Counted from the first letter of the stretch, positions 1 to 6,418 are shown. The stretch: 7,608 bases of DNA from Pseudomonadota bacterium (GCA_023436025.1 JAEZKX010000306.1:1-7608); one strand, 5' to 3'. Notes: generated by a model from the sequence alone, not told the origin. Translations and numbers: made by a program.

Positions 1-127
1 GCCGCTGACCGCGCAGGCGAGCGTGCATGCGATCCGCTGGAACGGCGAGGAACTGCTGGTCGCCTGCAGCGGCCAGGCGGTCACGCTGCTGGCGCGCAAG
101 CCCGCCGACGCCGGGGAGGACGCATGA
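1..127 (+). CDS. fliO: FliO-like flagellar export protein, C-terminal fragment
   Basis: This is the 3' end of a gene that begins before the window. Reading from base 2, about 41 residues are visible, including ASVHAIRWNGEELLVACSG followed by QAVTLLARKP, then a short acidic tail and a TGA stop at 125-127. The alternation of a hydrophobic strand, a turn with Asn-Gly, 'ELLVA' and 'VTLLA' matches the small beta-rich cytoplasmic domain at the end of FliO, a membrane protein that helps FliP assemble into the flagellar export gate. Its stop overlaps the fliP start in an ATGA, which implies translational coupling, and fliO directly before fliP is the usual order. The call rests on a short fragment plus the neighbour. 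The N-terminal membrane segment that would confirm it lies outside the window. Confidence 0.72.
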   Translation, partial: PLTAQASVHAIRWNGEELLVACSGQAVTLLARKPADAGEDA

Positions 128-861
128 TCCGACGCCTGCCCTGGCGCGCCTGGTGCTTCATGGGGCTCGCCCTGGCGCCACTGGGCGGCACGGCCGCGCT
201 CGCGCCCGCGGCCGCCGCCGCGCCGGTGGCCATGGAAACCGCGCAGGCCTTGCGCATCGTGCTGGGGCTCACGGTGCTCGCGGTGCTGCCGGCGCTGCTG
301 GTGTGCGTCACGGCCTTCCTGCGCATCGTGATCGTGCTGGCGATGCTGCGCCATGCGCTGGGCATGCCCGAGACGCCGCCCAACACGGTGCTGATCGGCC
401 TGGCGCTGTTCCTGACCCTGTTCACCATGTCGCCGGTGCTGCACCGGGTCAACGAGGATGCGTTCGGGCCTTTCATGCGGGGCACGCTGGCCATGGACGC
501 GGCCTACGAGAAGGGGGCCGCACCGCTGCGCGACTTCATGGTGCGGCAGACGCGGGAGCAGGACCTGGCGCTGATGGTGGAGCTGTCGCGCGCGCAGCCG
601 CCGCAGGCCATGGAGGACGTGAGCAACGTGCAGCTGGTGCCGGCCTTCATGCTTTCGGAGCTCCGCGCCGCCTTCCAGATCGGCTTCATGGTGTTCCTGC
701 CCTTCCTGCTGATCGACCTGGTGGTGTCCAGCGTCCTGATGGCGCTCGGCATGATGATGATGCCGCCCACCACCATCGCCTTGCCGCTCAAGGTGCTGAT
801 GTTCATCCTGGTGGACGGCTGGGCCCTGGTGCTGCGCGCGCTGGTGGGCTCCTTCCGCTAG
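124..861 (+). CDS. fliP: Flagellar type III export gate protein FliP
   Basis: FliP is a core subunit of the inner-membrane export gate (FliP5-FliQ4-FliR1) that passes flagellar rod, hook and filament subunits. The 245 residues match the usual FliP length, and the family motifs are present: an N-terminal cleavable-type signal (about 1-33, Ala-rich end), a first hydrophobic segment at about 44-75, LGMPETPPNTVLIGLALFL from 79, the block PAFMLSELRAAFQIGF at 173-188 followed by a long hydrophobic helix, the Met-rich gate loop around 210-213 with PP after it, and FILVDGW at 227-233. The signal peptide and FliO neighbour favour flagellar FliP over the shorter virulence homologue SctR. The start overlaps the FliO stop and has GGGGAGGA just upstream. 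It is unusual that fliQ and fliR do not follow; a sigma-factor gene starts three bases after the stop. Confidence 0.97.
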   Translation: MIRRLPWRAWCFMGLALAPLGGTAALAPAAAAAPVAMETAQALRIVLGLTVLAVLPALLVCVTAFLRIVIVLAMLRHALGMPETPPNTVLIGLALFLTLFTMSPVLHRVNEDAFGPFMRGTLAMDAAYEKGAAPLRDFMVRQTREQDLALMVELSRAQPPQAMEDVSNVQLVPAFMLSELRAAFQIGFMVFLPFLLIDLVVSSVLMALGMMMMPPTTIALPLKVLMFILVDGWALVLRALVGSFR

Positions 862-864
862 CCC

Positions 865-1623
865 ATGGCCAGCGCCCTCGCCCGCCCGGACCCCGCCGCG
901 GAAGCGCTGCTGTGGCAGCGCATGCGCGGCGGCGAAGCGCCCGGCTTCGCGCGGCAGCAGCTGCTCGACCTGCACCTGCCCTATGCCCGCACGGTGGCGG
1001 CCACCTACTATGCGCGCCGCTTCAGCGACGAGGTCGGCTTCGACGACTACCTGCAGTACGCATCCCTGGGCCTGCTGGAGGCGATGGAGCGCTACGACCC
1101 CGCGCACGGCGCCCAGTTCCGCACGTTCGCGGCGCGGCGCATGCATGGGGCCATCCTCAACGGCCTCGAGCGCGCCACCGAGAAGCAGCAGCAGATCGCC
1201 GCGCGCCAGCGGCTGCGCGCCGAGCGCGTCGCCGCCATCCGGGATGCCGCGCAGGCGCAGGATGCGGCCGGCGGCGAGCAGGAGCGCCTGATGCGCTTCG
1301 TGGCGGAATCGGGCATCGGCCTGGCGCTGGCCTGGCTGCTGGAAGGAACTGGCATGATCGACGCACCCGAGCGCGGCGAGACCGTTCCGTTCTACCGCCA
1401 GGCGGAGCTGCGGCAGTTGCGCGAACAGCTGCTGCGCACCGTCGACGAGCTGCCGCCGCAGGAACGCGCCGTGGTCCGCTACCACTACCTGCAGGACATG
1501 CCGTTCGAATCCGTTGCGACGATGATGAAGGTGACCCGCGGCCGCATCTCGCAGATCCACCGCCAGGCGCTGCTGCACCTGCGCGACGGCCTGGGCTCGC
1601 GCGGCCTGGACGTCGCTTTCTGA
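865..1623 (+). CDS. FliA/WhiG-type (sigma-28-like) RNA polymerase sigma factor
   Basis: A 252-residue alternative sigma factor, about the length of FliA (E. coli FliA is 239), expected to direct RNA polymerase to late flagellar promoters. Region 2 spans about 35-105: core-binding residues around FDDYLQYASLGLLEAMERYD (59-78), then the -10 recognition part FRTFAARRMHGAILNGLE (85-102), resembling FliA 'FTTYAVQRIRGAMLDEL'. Region 4 spans about 185-242: ELPPQERAVVRYHYLQDMPF, then a helix-turn-helix ending TRGRISQIHRQALLHLR (224-240). The middle (about 103-180) lacks the 'DWVPRSVRR' signature that starts FliA region 3 and instead holds a Gln/Ala/Arg-rich helix and a hydrophobic LALAWLLEGTGM segment. 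It shares the fliP frame: TAG, one CCC codon, then ATG. No good ribosome site precedes it, so translation probably depends on coupling to fliP. The flagellar link comes from context and family. Its promoter specificity may differ from standard FliA, so I give no symbol. Confidence 0.9.
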   Translation: MASALARPDPAAEALLWQRMRGGEAPGFARQQLLDLHLPYARTVAATYYARRFSDEVGFDDYLQYASLGLLEAMERYDPAHGAQFRTFAARRMHGAILNGLERATEKQQQIAARQRLRAERVAAIRDAAQAQDAAGGEQERLMRFVAESGIGLALAWLLEGTGMIDAPERGETVPFYRQAELRQLREQLLRTVDELPPQERAVVRYHYLQDMPFESVATMMKVTRGRISQIHRQALLHLRDGLGSRGLDVAF

Positions 1624-1631
1624 GGCCGACC

Positions 1632-2660
1632 ATGCCCGCTGAGATGCCCCGCCCCGCCGACCGCCTGGCCCGCCTGCGCCGCTACCTGGCCCAGGACCCG
1701 GACAACCCTGCCTTGCTGGCCGACACCTGCGACACGGCGCTGGAGGCACGCGCCTACGACCAGGCCCTGGCCTGCATCGTCCAGGCGCGGCGCCTGGGCC
1801 TGGCGCCGCGCGACTGGACGCTGCGCCACCTCACGGCCTGCCTCGGCGCGGGGGATCTGGACGCGGCGCGCGAGCTGCTGGCCCAGCTGCCCGAAGGCGA
1901 CGACGGCCCCGACGAGGCGCAGGCGCTGTGGCTGCGTGCCATGCACCATGCCGCCCGCGTGGGCGACGCCTGGGCCTGGGTGCAAGGGCAGCGCGCCACC
2001 GGCATGCTGGGGCCGCGCGCGTCCGGCGTCGCCGCGCTGCTGGCGATCGACGCCGACGACGTCGCGGCCGCCGTGGAACTGGCGGATGCCGCCTTCGCCG
2101 CCGATGCCCCCCATGACGAAGCGCTGCTGGCGCGCGCGACGGCGCTGGTGGCACAGGGAGAGACGGCGCAGGCCACGGCGCTGCTGCAGCGCGTGCTGGC
2201 GCGCCTGCCGCACGATGGCCGCACCTGGTCGATGCTGGGCTTCGCGCAGCTGCGCGAGGGCGAACTGGCGGCCGCTGAAGACAGCCTGGTGCGCGCGCTG
2301 CAAGGCATTCCAACCCACATCGGCAGCTGGCATGCGCTGGGCTGGACGCGCCTGCTCCGGCAGGACCGTGCCGGCGCGCGTGCCGCCTTCGCGCAGGCGC
2401 TGGCGCTCGACCGCAACTTCGCCGAGAGCCAGGCCGCGGTCGGCTTGCTGCACGCCCTGGACGGCGACGCGGCGCAGGCCGAGCCCCATTTGCGCGCCGC
2501 GCAGCGGCTCGATCCGCACGGCCCCACGGCTGACTTCGCGCGCGCGCTGCTGGCCGGCGAAGCACAGAGCGTGCAGCAGGTGCAGGCGCTGGCCGCGCGC
2601 CTGCTGCAGCGGCCGGGCCTGTTCGGCCGCTCGGCGCAAGGCGTGGGCCCGGGGCGATAG
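1632..2660 (+). CDS. TPR (tetratricopeptide repeat) protein of the flagellar operon
   Basis: A 342-residue soluble, Ala- and Leu-rich helical protein without signal peptide or membrane segment. Helix pairs with TPR spacing run along its length; the clearest are at about 161-194 (DEALLARATALVAQGETAQA), 195-228 (RTWSMLGFAQLREGELAAAE), 229-262 (GSWHALGWTRLLRQDRAGAR) and 263-296 (FAESQAAVGLLHALDGDAAQ), each with the W/L-G-A-A-P-type pattern; an earlier degenerate pair covers about 26-60. TPR arrays bind other proteins, so a scaffold, chaperone or regulator role in the flagellar system is plausible, but the sequence does not name a partner. The ATG at 1632 is chosen because GAGG, overlapping the sigma-factor stop, lies six bases upstream. 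The reading frame stays open far upstream, but that part runs across fliP and the sigma gene. It is probably the last gene of the fliO-fliP-sigma unit, since a minus-strand gene converges 38 bases on. Confidence 0.85.
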   Translation: MPAEMPRPADRLARLRRYLAQDPDNPALLADTCDTALEARAYDQALACIVQARRLGLAPRDWTLRHLTACLGAGDLDAARELLAQLPEGDDGPDEAQALWLRAMHHAARVGDAWAWVQGQRATGMLGPRASGVAALLAIDADDVAAAVELADAAFAADAPHDEALLARATALVAQGETAQATALLQRVLARLPHDGRTWSMLGFAQLREGELAAAEDSLVRALQGIPTHIGSWHALGWTRLLRQDRAGARAAFAQALALDRNFAESQAAVGLLHALDGDAAQAEPHLRAAQRLDPHGPTADFARALLAGEAQSVQQVQALAARLLQRPGLFGRSAQGVGPGR

Positions 2661-2668
2661 CTGGCCCG

Positions 2669-2698
2669 GAAGCTGCGACGGACTTCGTTCACAGCTTC
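2669..2698. terminator. Hairpin between convergent stop codons, candidate two-way terminator
   Basis: GAAGCTG (2669-2675) pairs perfectly with CAGCTTC (2692-2698), leaving a 16-base loop that can form a small inner CGA/TCG pairing. It fills most of the gap between the TPR stop (2660) and the phospholipase stop (2699-2701). Position between two convergent genes suggests a bidirectional transcription end, but there is no T-run on either side, so it is not a classical intrinsic terminator. Confidence 0.4.
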
Positions 2699-5167
2699 TC
2701 AGGCCTCGGCCCAGGTCCGCAGCAGGGCGAGCTTGTCCTCGGTCAGCTGCGCGCCGATCACCAGCCCCAGCTGGTGGTAGGCCTCCCACTGTTCCTCGTC
2801 GAAGAACTGGTCGCCGGTGGGTTGCTGCGGGAACGGGTCGTTGCGGCGGGCGTAGGCCGCCAGGTCCAGCCGCATGCCCGGCACCAGCGCGGGCTTCACC
2901 ACCACCAGCGTCGCCACCTCGTTCGGCCCGTACACCACCCGTCCCAGCAGCAGGCTGGGGCCCTCTTGTCCCCGCTTCATGTCGCCGGGCCGGCCCAGGC
3001 TGGCCCGCAAGGCCATCTCGGCCGGGGGTGCGTCCTGCGCCGGAGGCGGCGGTGCGATGAAGCTGATGTCGGCGCCGTAGTCGATCTGTGCCTTGCGCAC
3101 CAGGTTCTCGAGGTCGGCGAAGCGGTAGTCGGGATCGGCGCCGCAGTCGGCCACCACCATCAGTTTCACGCGCCGCTTCAGCAGCGGGTAGACGCCGGTG
3201 TTCTCGAAGTGGCCGCCATCGGACAGGTACCACTGGCCGCTGCGCAGGCCGGGGAAGCGTGCCAAGGCTTCGGCTTCCACCAGTTGCCGGCGTGAGAGCC
3301 GGCGCGGCTTCTTCCCCGGCTCCGGCGCCAGGTTGTCCTGCCAATAGCCCAGGCGCAGCCCGGTCAGGAACAGCAGGGCCGCCAGGCCCGGCGCGGTCTG
3401 CGAGCCCATGCCGCTGCTGGCGGCGGCGCCGGAGATGGCGGCCCAGGTCGACAGGCTGCCCGGCACCGGTGGGCCGCCCGCCCGTGGCAGCTGTGCGCCG
3501 GTCTCGGCGCCGAAGCTGCTCACCGTCAGGCTGACTCCCTTGCGGTCGGCGTTGTAGTTCTGGGTCCGGTCGTCCACGGTCTGGTTGATGCAGCAGTTCA
3601 GCAGGTGAAGGGGCCCGCCGGCGGCATGGGGACGGTAGTCGGCCATTGCCACGTCGTCGCCGGGCACCGATTCGCGCAGGCTCCTGGCCGCCTCGGTCGC
3701 GTGCCGGCTGGCCTTGGACAGGGCGCCCGCGGCGAAGCGCGCGGCATTGCCGCAGGCCACGTAGGCGCGTTCGATGCGGGCGCGGTAGAAGTTGTGCAGC
3801 GACGAGAGGTTCAGGACCTGCAGGTCGCGCGAAGTCAGGACGATGTACAGCGCAGGCAGCCCCAGCAGGAGGGCCAGCTTGCAGGACAGGGTGGCCAGCG
3901 GCCCGGCCGCGGGCAGGCGGTCGGCCAGCCACTGCCAGGGCAGCGCCACGGCAAAGAACTGGAAGGCGGTCGCCCAGGCCAGGGCCAGCAGGACCAGGAA
4001 AGCCAGGCCCAGCAGGTTCAGCGCCGTCTCGGCCTTCACCGGCCTGGTCTGGGCCCGGTCCATCCATTTCTTCAGCCGCGGCAGCGCCACGCGCGCCACG
4101 GCCACCAGCGGGGCGGGAAGGGCCACGACCAGGGCCTTGAGGGATGCGGGCGTGCCGGGTTGCGCGAACCAGTGCGCGAGGGACCAGGAGGCGCGATCCA
4201 GCAGGGCGAGCAGCAGCATGCCGGCCAGGAGCCACAAGGCCGCGCTCAGGCCCTTGGTGTGCTCCAGCCGCGCCGCGGAGTCGGTGGGTGCGCCTCGCAG
4301 CCAGCGCCACAGCAGGGCCGTCGCCGGCGTGAACAGCAGCAGGTAGCCGAGCGCGGATGCCAAGGCCGGTGCGAGCGCGGCCGGCGGGCCGTGGGCGAAC
4401 TGTCCCAGCACCTGGCGGCCCCAGGACCAGCCGACCAGCGCGCCGGCGGCGGCGACGAGGCCCTCCACCAGCAGCTGGCCCGAGCGCGGGTCGCGCCGCA
4501 CGAACCAGTAGCCGAAGATGTGGTGCGCGCCCAGGACCACCGGCACGGCGGCCAGCCACAGCCAGAGCGAAAAGGACGCGGCGTGGAAGCTGGCGGCCCA
4601 CGGCGCCCAGGACCCGCCCGCCACGGCTTGCAGCAGCACATAGGGCAGCACCAGCAGCGTGCCGGCCAGCAGCATCAGCAGCATGCCGACCTCGAAGTGG
4701 GTCGACAGGATGCCGCGCAGGATGGAGGCGAAGGCCTGTGCCAGGTCGCGCGCGCCGGCGGGGGTGAGGTAGCGGCCGTTGCTGCGCAGCCACCACAGCA
4801 GCAGCGTGTCCTTGCGCGCCAGCCCGCGCTCGACCTCCGCCGCCGGCAGCGTGCCGTCATACAACCGGCCGAGGGCGCAGCCGAAGTAGCCGCCGCCGGA
4901 GACGGTGGAGAGGTAGTCGAAGCGGCGCAGGACCCGGTTGGCGGCCAGCGCGCGCACCAGGCCGAAGCAGAAGGTGGCGCTGCGGATGCCGCCGCCGGAC
5001 AGCGCGAGGCCGCGGTGCGGGCTGTCGGCTTCTTCGGGCGTGAAGCCGGCCTGGCGCCGGCGCGCGGCGACCGCCGCGTCGAAGTCGACCGGCGGCGGAT
5101 CCTGCGCAGCGTCGGGCGCCGGCAAGCCGTGGCCCGAAGGCAGGCCGGCGTCCTGGTTCACGGGCAT
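2699..5167 (-). CDS. Membrane-anchored patatin-like phospholipase with split active site
   Basis: An 822-residue protein expected to hydrolyse acyl esters of (phospho)lipids with a Ser-Asp dyad. The N-terminal patatin part has the oxyanion loop in LALSGGGIRSATFCFGL (54-70) and the nucleophile elbow LSTVSGGGYFG (86-96, Ser90). The C-terminal part has AAISGAAASSGMGSQ (576-590), the catalytic Asp in YLSDGGHFENTGVYPL (647-662, Asp650), VVADCGADPD (671-680) and FFDEEQWEAYHQLG (788-801). These are hallmarks of large bacterial patatin-like proteins. Between them, about 150-447, lie roughly eight hydrophobic segments, so the two catalytic halves flank an inner-membrane domain; ordinary patatins are about 200-350 residues. 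No signal peptide is present. The elbow has Thr rather than Gly two residues before Ser90. I chose ATG 5167, six bases after GAGGGG; an in-frame TTG/ATG at 5251/5248 would add 27-28 residues but lacks a ribosome site. The natural substrate and physiological role are not shown by the sequence. Confidence 0.9.
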   Translation of the reverse strand: MPVNQDAGLPSGHGLPAPDAAQDPPPVDFDAAVAARRRQAGFTPEEADSPHRGLALSGGGIRSATFCFGLVRALAANRVLRRFDYLSTVSGGGYFGCALGRLYDGTLPAAEVERGLARKDTLLLWWLRSNGRYLTPAGARDLAQAFASILRGILSTHFEVGMLLMLLAGTLLVLPYVLLQAVAGGSWAPWAASFHAASFSLWLWLAAVPVVLGAHHIFGYWFVRRDPRSGQLLVEGLVAAAGALVGWSWGRQVLGQFAHGPPAALAPALASALGYLLLFTPATALLWRWLRGAPTDSAARLEHTKGLSAALWLLAGMLLLALLDRASWSLAHWFAQPGTPASLKALVVALPAPLVAVARVALPRLKKWMDRAQTRPVKAETALNLLGLAFLVLLALAWATAFQFFAVALPWQWLADRLPAAGPLATLSCKLALLLGLPALYIVLTSRDLQVLNLSSLHNFYRARIERAYVACGNAARFAAGALSKASRHATEAARSLRESVPGDDVAMADYRPHAAGGPLHLLNCCINQTVDDRTQNYNADRKGVSLTVSSFGAETGAQLPRAGGPPVPGSLSTWAAISGAAASSGMGSQTAPGLAALLFLTGLRLGYWQDNLAPEPGKKPRRLSRRQLVEAEALARFPGLRSGQWYLSDGGHFENTGVYPLLKRRVKLMVVADCGADPDYRFADLENLVRKAQIDYGADISFIAPPPPAQDAPPAEMALRASLGRPGDMKRGQEGPSLLLGRVVYGPNEVATLVVVKPALVPGMRLDLAAYARRNDPFPQQPTGDQFFDEEQWEAYHQLGLVIGAQLTEDKLALLRTWAEA

Positions 5168-5173
5168 GGTGGG

Positions 5174-5179
5174 CCCCTC
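5174..5179 (-). promoter_or_regulatory. Ribosome binding site that decides the phospholipase start
   Basis: On the minus strand GAGGGG lies six bases before the ATG at 5167-5165. The longer alternative starts (TTG 5251, ATG 5248) are preceded on the minus strand by a pyrimidine-rich CTTCCCTCC, the complement of a Shine-Dalgarno sequence, so the shorter 822-residue product is preferred. Confidence 0.6.
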
Positions 5180-5183
5180 TGGA

Positions 5184-5201
5184 CCGTGCCACCGGGCACG
5201 G
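5184..5201 (-). terminator. Perfect hairpin between the Bug gene and the phospholipase gene
   Basis: CCGTGCC (5184-5190) and GGCACGG (5195-5201) form a seven-pair stem with a four-base loop, 16 bases before the phospholipase start codon and about 60 bases after the Bug stop. It has no T-run. It could weaken read-through from the Bug gene, or act in the leader of the phospholipase mRNA, close to its ribosome site. Which of these applies cannot be told from sequence. Confidence 0.35.
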
Positions 5202-5261
5202 CCTTCCTGGGGCGCGAGTGTTGCAGGCCGGCGCGCCGCGGCATCCATCAAAGGAGGGAAG

Positions 5262-6236
5262 CTACTCCGCCTTCGCCCCCGAGAACTTGACGATCTTCGC
5301 CCACTTCTCGGTTTCCATGCGATGCAGCGCCCAGAACTCCTCGGGCGTGCCGGGAATGGGCACGCCGCCCAGGTCGGCCAGGCGCTGGCGCATGCCCGGG
5401 TCGGCCAGGGCCGCGTTCACCTCGCGGTTGAGGCGCTGCACGATGGCCGTCGGCGTGCCCTTGGGCACGGCCATGCCGAACCAGGCGCTGGCTTCGTAGC
5501 CGGGCACGGTCTCGGCGATGGCCGGCACGTCGGGCAGGGCGGGCGAGCGCTGCGCGCTGGTCACGCCCAGGGCGCGCAGCGAGCCGCCGCGGATGTGGCC
5601 GATGATGGACGGCATGTTGTCGAACAGCACGTCGACCTGGCCCGGGATCAGGTCGTTGATGGCCGGCCCGGCGCCCTTGTAGGGGATGTGCTTCATCTGG
5701 ATGCCGGCCATGTACTTGAACAGCTCGCCCGACAGGTGTACCGAGGTGCCGGCGCCCGACGAGGCCATGTTGATCCTGTCCGGATTCTTCTTGCCGTGCT
5801 CGATGAACTCGGCGACGTTCTTGGCGGGGAAGTTCTTGGTCACCGTCATCACGTTGGGCACGCGGATGAAGCCGGCCACCGGCTGCATGTCCTCGAGGAA
5901 GTTGAACGGCAGCTTCTCGTACAGGGTGGCGTTGATGGCGTTGGCCGGGTTCACCAGGAACAGCGTGTAGCCGTCCGGCGGCGACTTCACAGCCAGTTCG
6001 GTGCCGATGTTGTTGCCGCCGCCGGCACGGTTTTCCACCACCACCGGCTGGCCCAGGCGCTGCGACAGCCAGGTGCTCATGAGGCGGGCCACCAGGTCGG
6101 TGCTGCCGCCCGGTGGATAGGACACGATCCATTTGATCGGGTGGTTGGGGTAGTCGGATTGCGCGCGCGCCGCCAGGGGGGCGAGGCTGCACAGGACGAG
6201 AAGGCCGCAGACGAGGGGACGCAGCAGACGCATCAT
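5262..6236 (-). CDS. Bug/TctC-family tripartite tricarboxylate transporter substrate-binding protein
   Basis: A 324-residue periplasmic solute receptor of the Bug family, which binds small organic acids or amides and in some cases feeds a TctAB-type membrane carrier. A Sec signal peptide covers about 1-25 (Arg near the start, hydrophobic core LVCGLLVLCSLAPL, cleavage likely after ARA). The mature protein opens with the family block YPNHPIKWIVSYPPGGSTD (29-47), followed by VVVENRAGGGNNIGTE (65-80), PPDGYTLFLVN (86-96), HIPYKGAGPAINDLIPGQVD (183-202) and SAQRSPALPDVPAIAETVPG (227-246), all typical of Bug receptors. Length is normal. Two adjacent ATGs (6236 and 6233) are possible; GGGAG is two bases before the first and five before the second, so the second may be the real start. 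No tctA or tctB is nearby, so this is an orphan receptor, as most Bug proteins are. The ligand is not predictable. Confidence 0.95.
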   Translation of the reverse strand: MMRLLRPLVCGLLVLCSLAPLAARAQSDYPNHPIKWIVSYPPGGSTDLVARLMSTWLSQRLGQPVVVENRAGGGNNIGTELAVKSPPDGYTLFLVNPANAINATLYEKLPFNFLEDMQPVAGFIRVPNVMTVTKNFPAKNVAEFIEHGKKNPDRINMASSGAGTSVHLSGELFKYMAGIQMKHIPYKGAGPAINDLIPGQVDVLFDNMPSIIGHIRGGSLRALGVTSAQRSPALPDVPAIAETVPGYEASAWFGMAVPKGTPTAIVQRLNREVNAALADPGMRQRLADLGGVPIPGTPEEFWALHRMETEKWAKIVKFSGAKAE

Positions 6237-6257
6237 GGCTCCCGAAGTTGAGGGCCC

Positions 6258-6287
6258 AGCCTAGGGGCGGCCGCAGGCCGGCGTCAA
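6258..6287 (-). promoter_or_regulatory. Weak sigma-70-like promoter candidate for the Bug gene
   Basis: On the minus strand TTGACG (6287-6282) matches five of six -35 bases. Eighteen bases later is TAGGCT (6263-6258), which keeps only the T, A and final T of the -10 consensus. The pair lies 22 bases before the start codon at 6236. The -35 is good and the -10 poor, so this is a tentative call. Confidence 0.35.
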
Positions 6288-6323
6288 TCGGGGCAGCACC
6301 TGTGGCCGCAGGGTGCGCAGTGG

Positions 6324-6346
6324 CGGCGCCGGGGTCCGGGGCGCCG
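6324..6346. repeat. GC-rich inverted repeat in the divergent intergenic region
   Basis: CGGCGCC (6324-6330) and GGCGCCG (6340-6346) are perfect inverted copies separated by nine bases. It lies between the divergent Bug and MFS genes, about 80 bases from the MFS start. It may be a regulator binding site or an RNA hairpin. In DNA this rich in G and C, a seven-base inverted repeat can also arise by chance. Confidence 0.3.
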
Positions 6347-6412
6347 GCGGAGGCACAAAGCACGGCGTGGGGACAATCGGCGTGGCGGCCGGCCGGGCAC
6401 GGGCAGCAACGC

Positions 6413-6418
6413 GACAAT
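6413..6418 (+). promoter_or_regulatory. Candidate -10 element (GACAAT) for a leaderless MFS transcript
   Basis: GACAAT ends seven bases before the first base of the MFS start codon at 6426, the distance expected between a -10 element and the transcription start. No Shine-Dalgarno sequence precedes this ATG. Together these suggest that transcription begins at or next to the ATG, giving a leaderless mRNA. No clear TTGACA-like -35 is seen 17 bases upstream. A second GACAATCG lies 41 bases upstream at 6372-6379. Confidence 0.35.

Noticed and set aside
124..861. FliP as a virulence type III secretion protein (SctR)
   Set aside because: The N-terminal signal peptide, the 245-residue length, the FliO-like neighbour and the FliA-type sigma factor all fit the flagellar form.
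27..1631. Long open frame upstream of, and in frame with, the TPR gene, which would give an 877-residue protein
   Set aside because: Its first two thirds run out of frame across fliP and the sigma gene, both strongly supported. The translated part is Arg/Ala/Gly-rich with no domain pattern. A good start with GAGG exists at 1632.
1485..4796. An 1103-residue open frame on the minus strand
   Set aside because: It overlaps the real phospholipase gene in another frame and runs antisense to the TPR and sigma genes. Its composition (Arg, Ala, Gly, Pro rich) is that of a GC-rich shadow, without recognisable motifs.
5168..5251. N-terminal extension of the phospholipase from TTG 5251 or ATG 5248
   Set aside because: No ribosome site precedes these codons, and the added 27-28 residues show no signal or domain. 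The ATG at 5167 has GAGGGG at good spacing.
5250..5258. AAAGGAGGG on the plus strand as a ribosome site
   Set aside because: No start codon with a credible gene follows at suitable distance on the plus strand; the region is antisense to the end of the Bug gene.
3605..5290. A 561-residue open frame on the plus strand
   Set aside because: It is antisense to the phospholipase gene, very rich in Gln, Gly, Arg and His, and shows no family motif.
4938..6251. A 437-residue open frame on the plus strand
   Set aside because: It is antisense to the Bug receptor and the start of the phospholipase, with a His/Gly/Ala/Val-rich shadow composition.
5248..6417. A 389-residue open frame on the minus strand overlapping the Bug gene
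   Set aside because: It lies in a different frame from the clear Bug gene with its signal peptide and family blocks, and its Arg/Pro/Gly-rich product is not protein-like.
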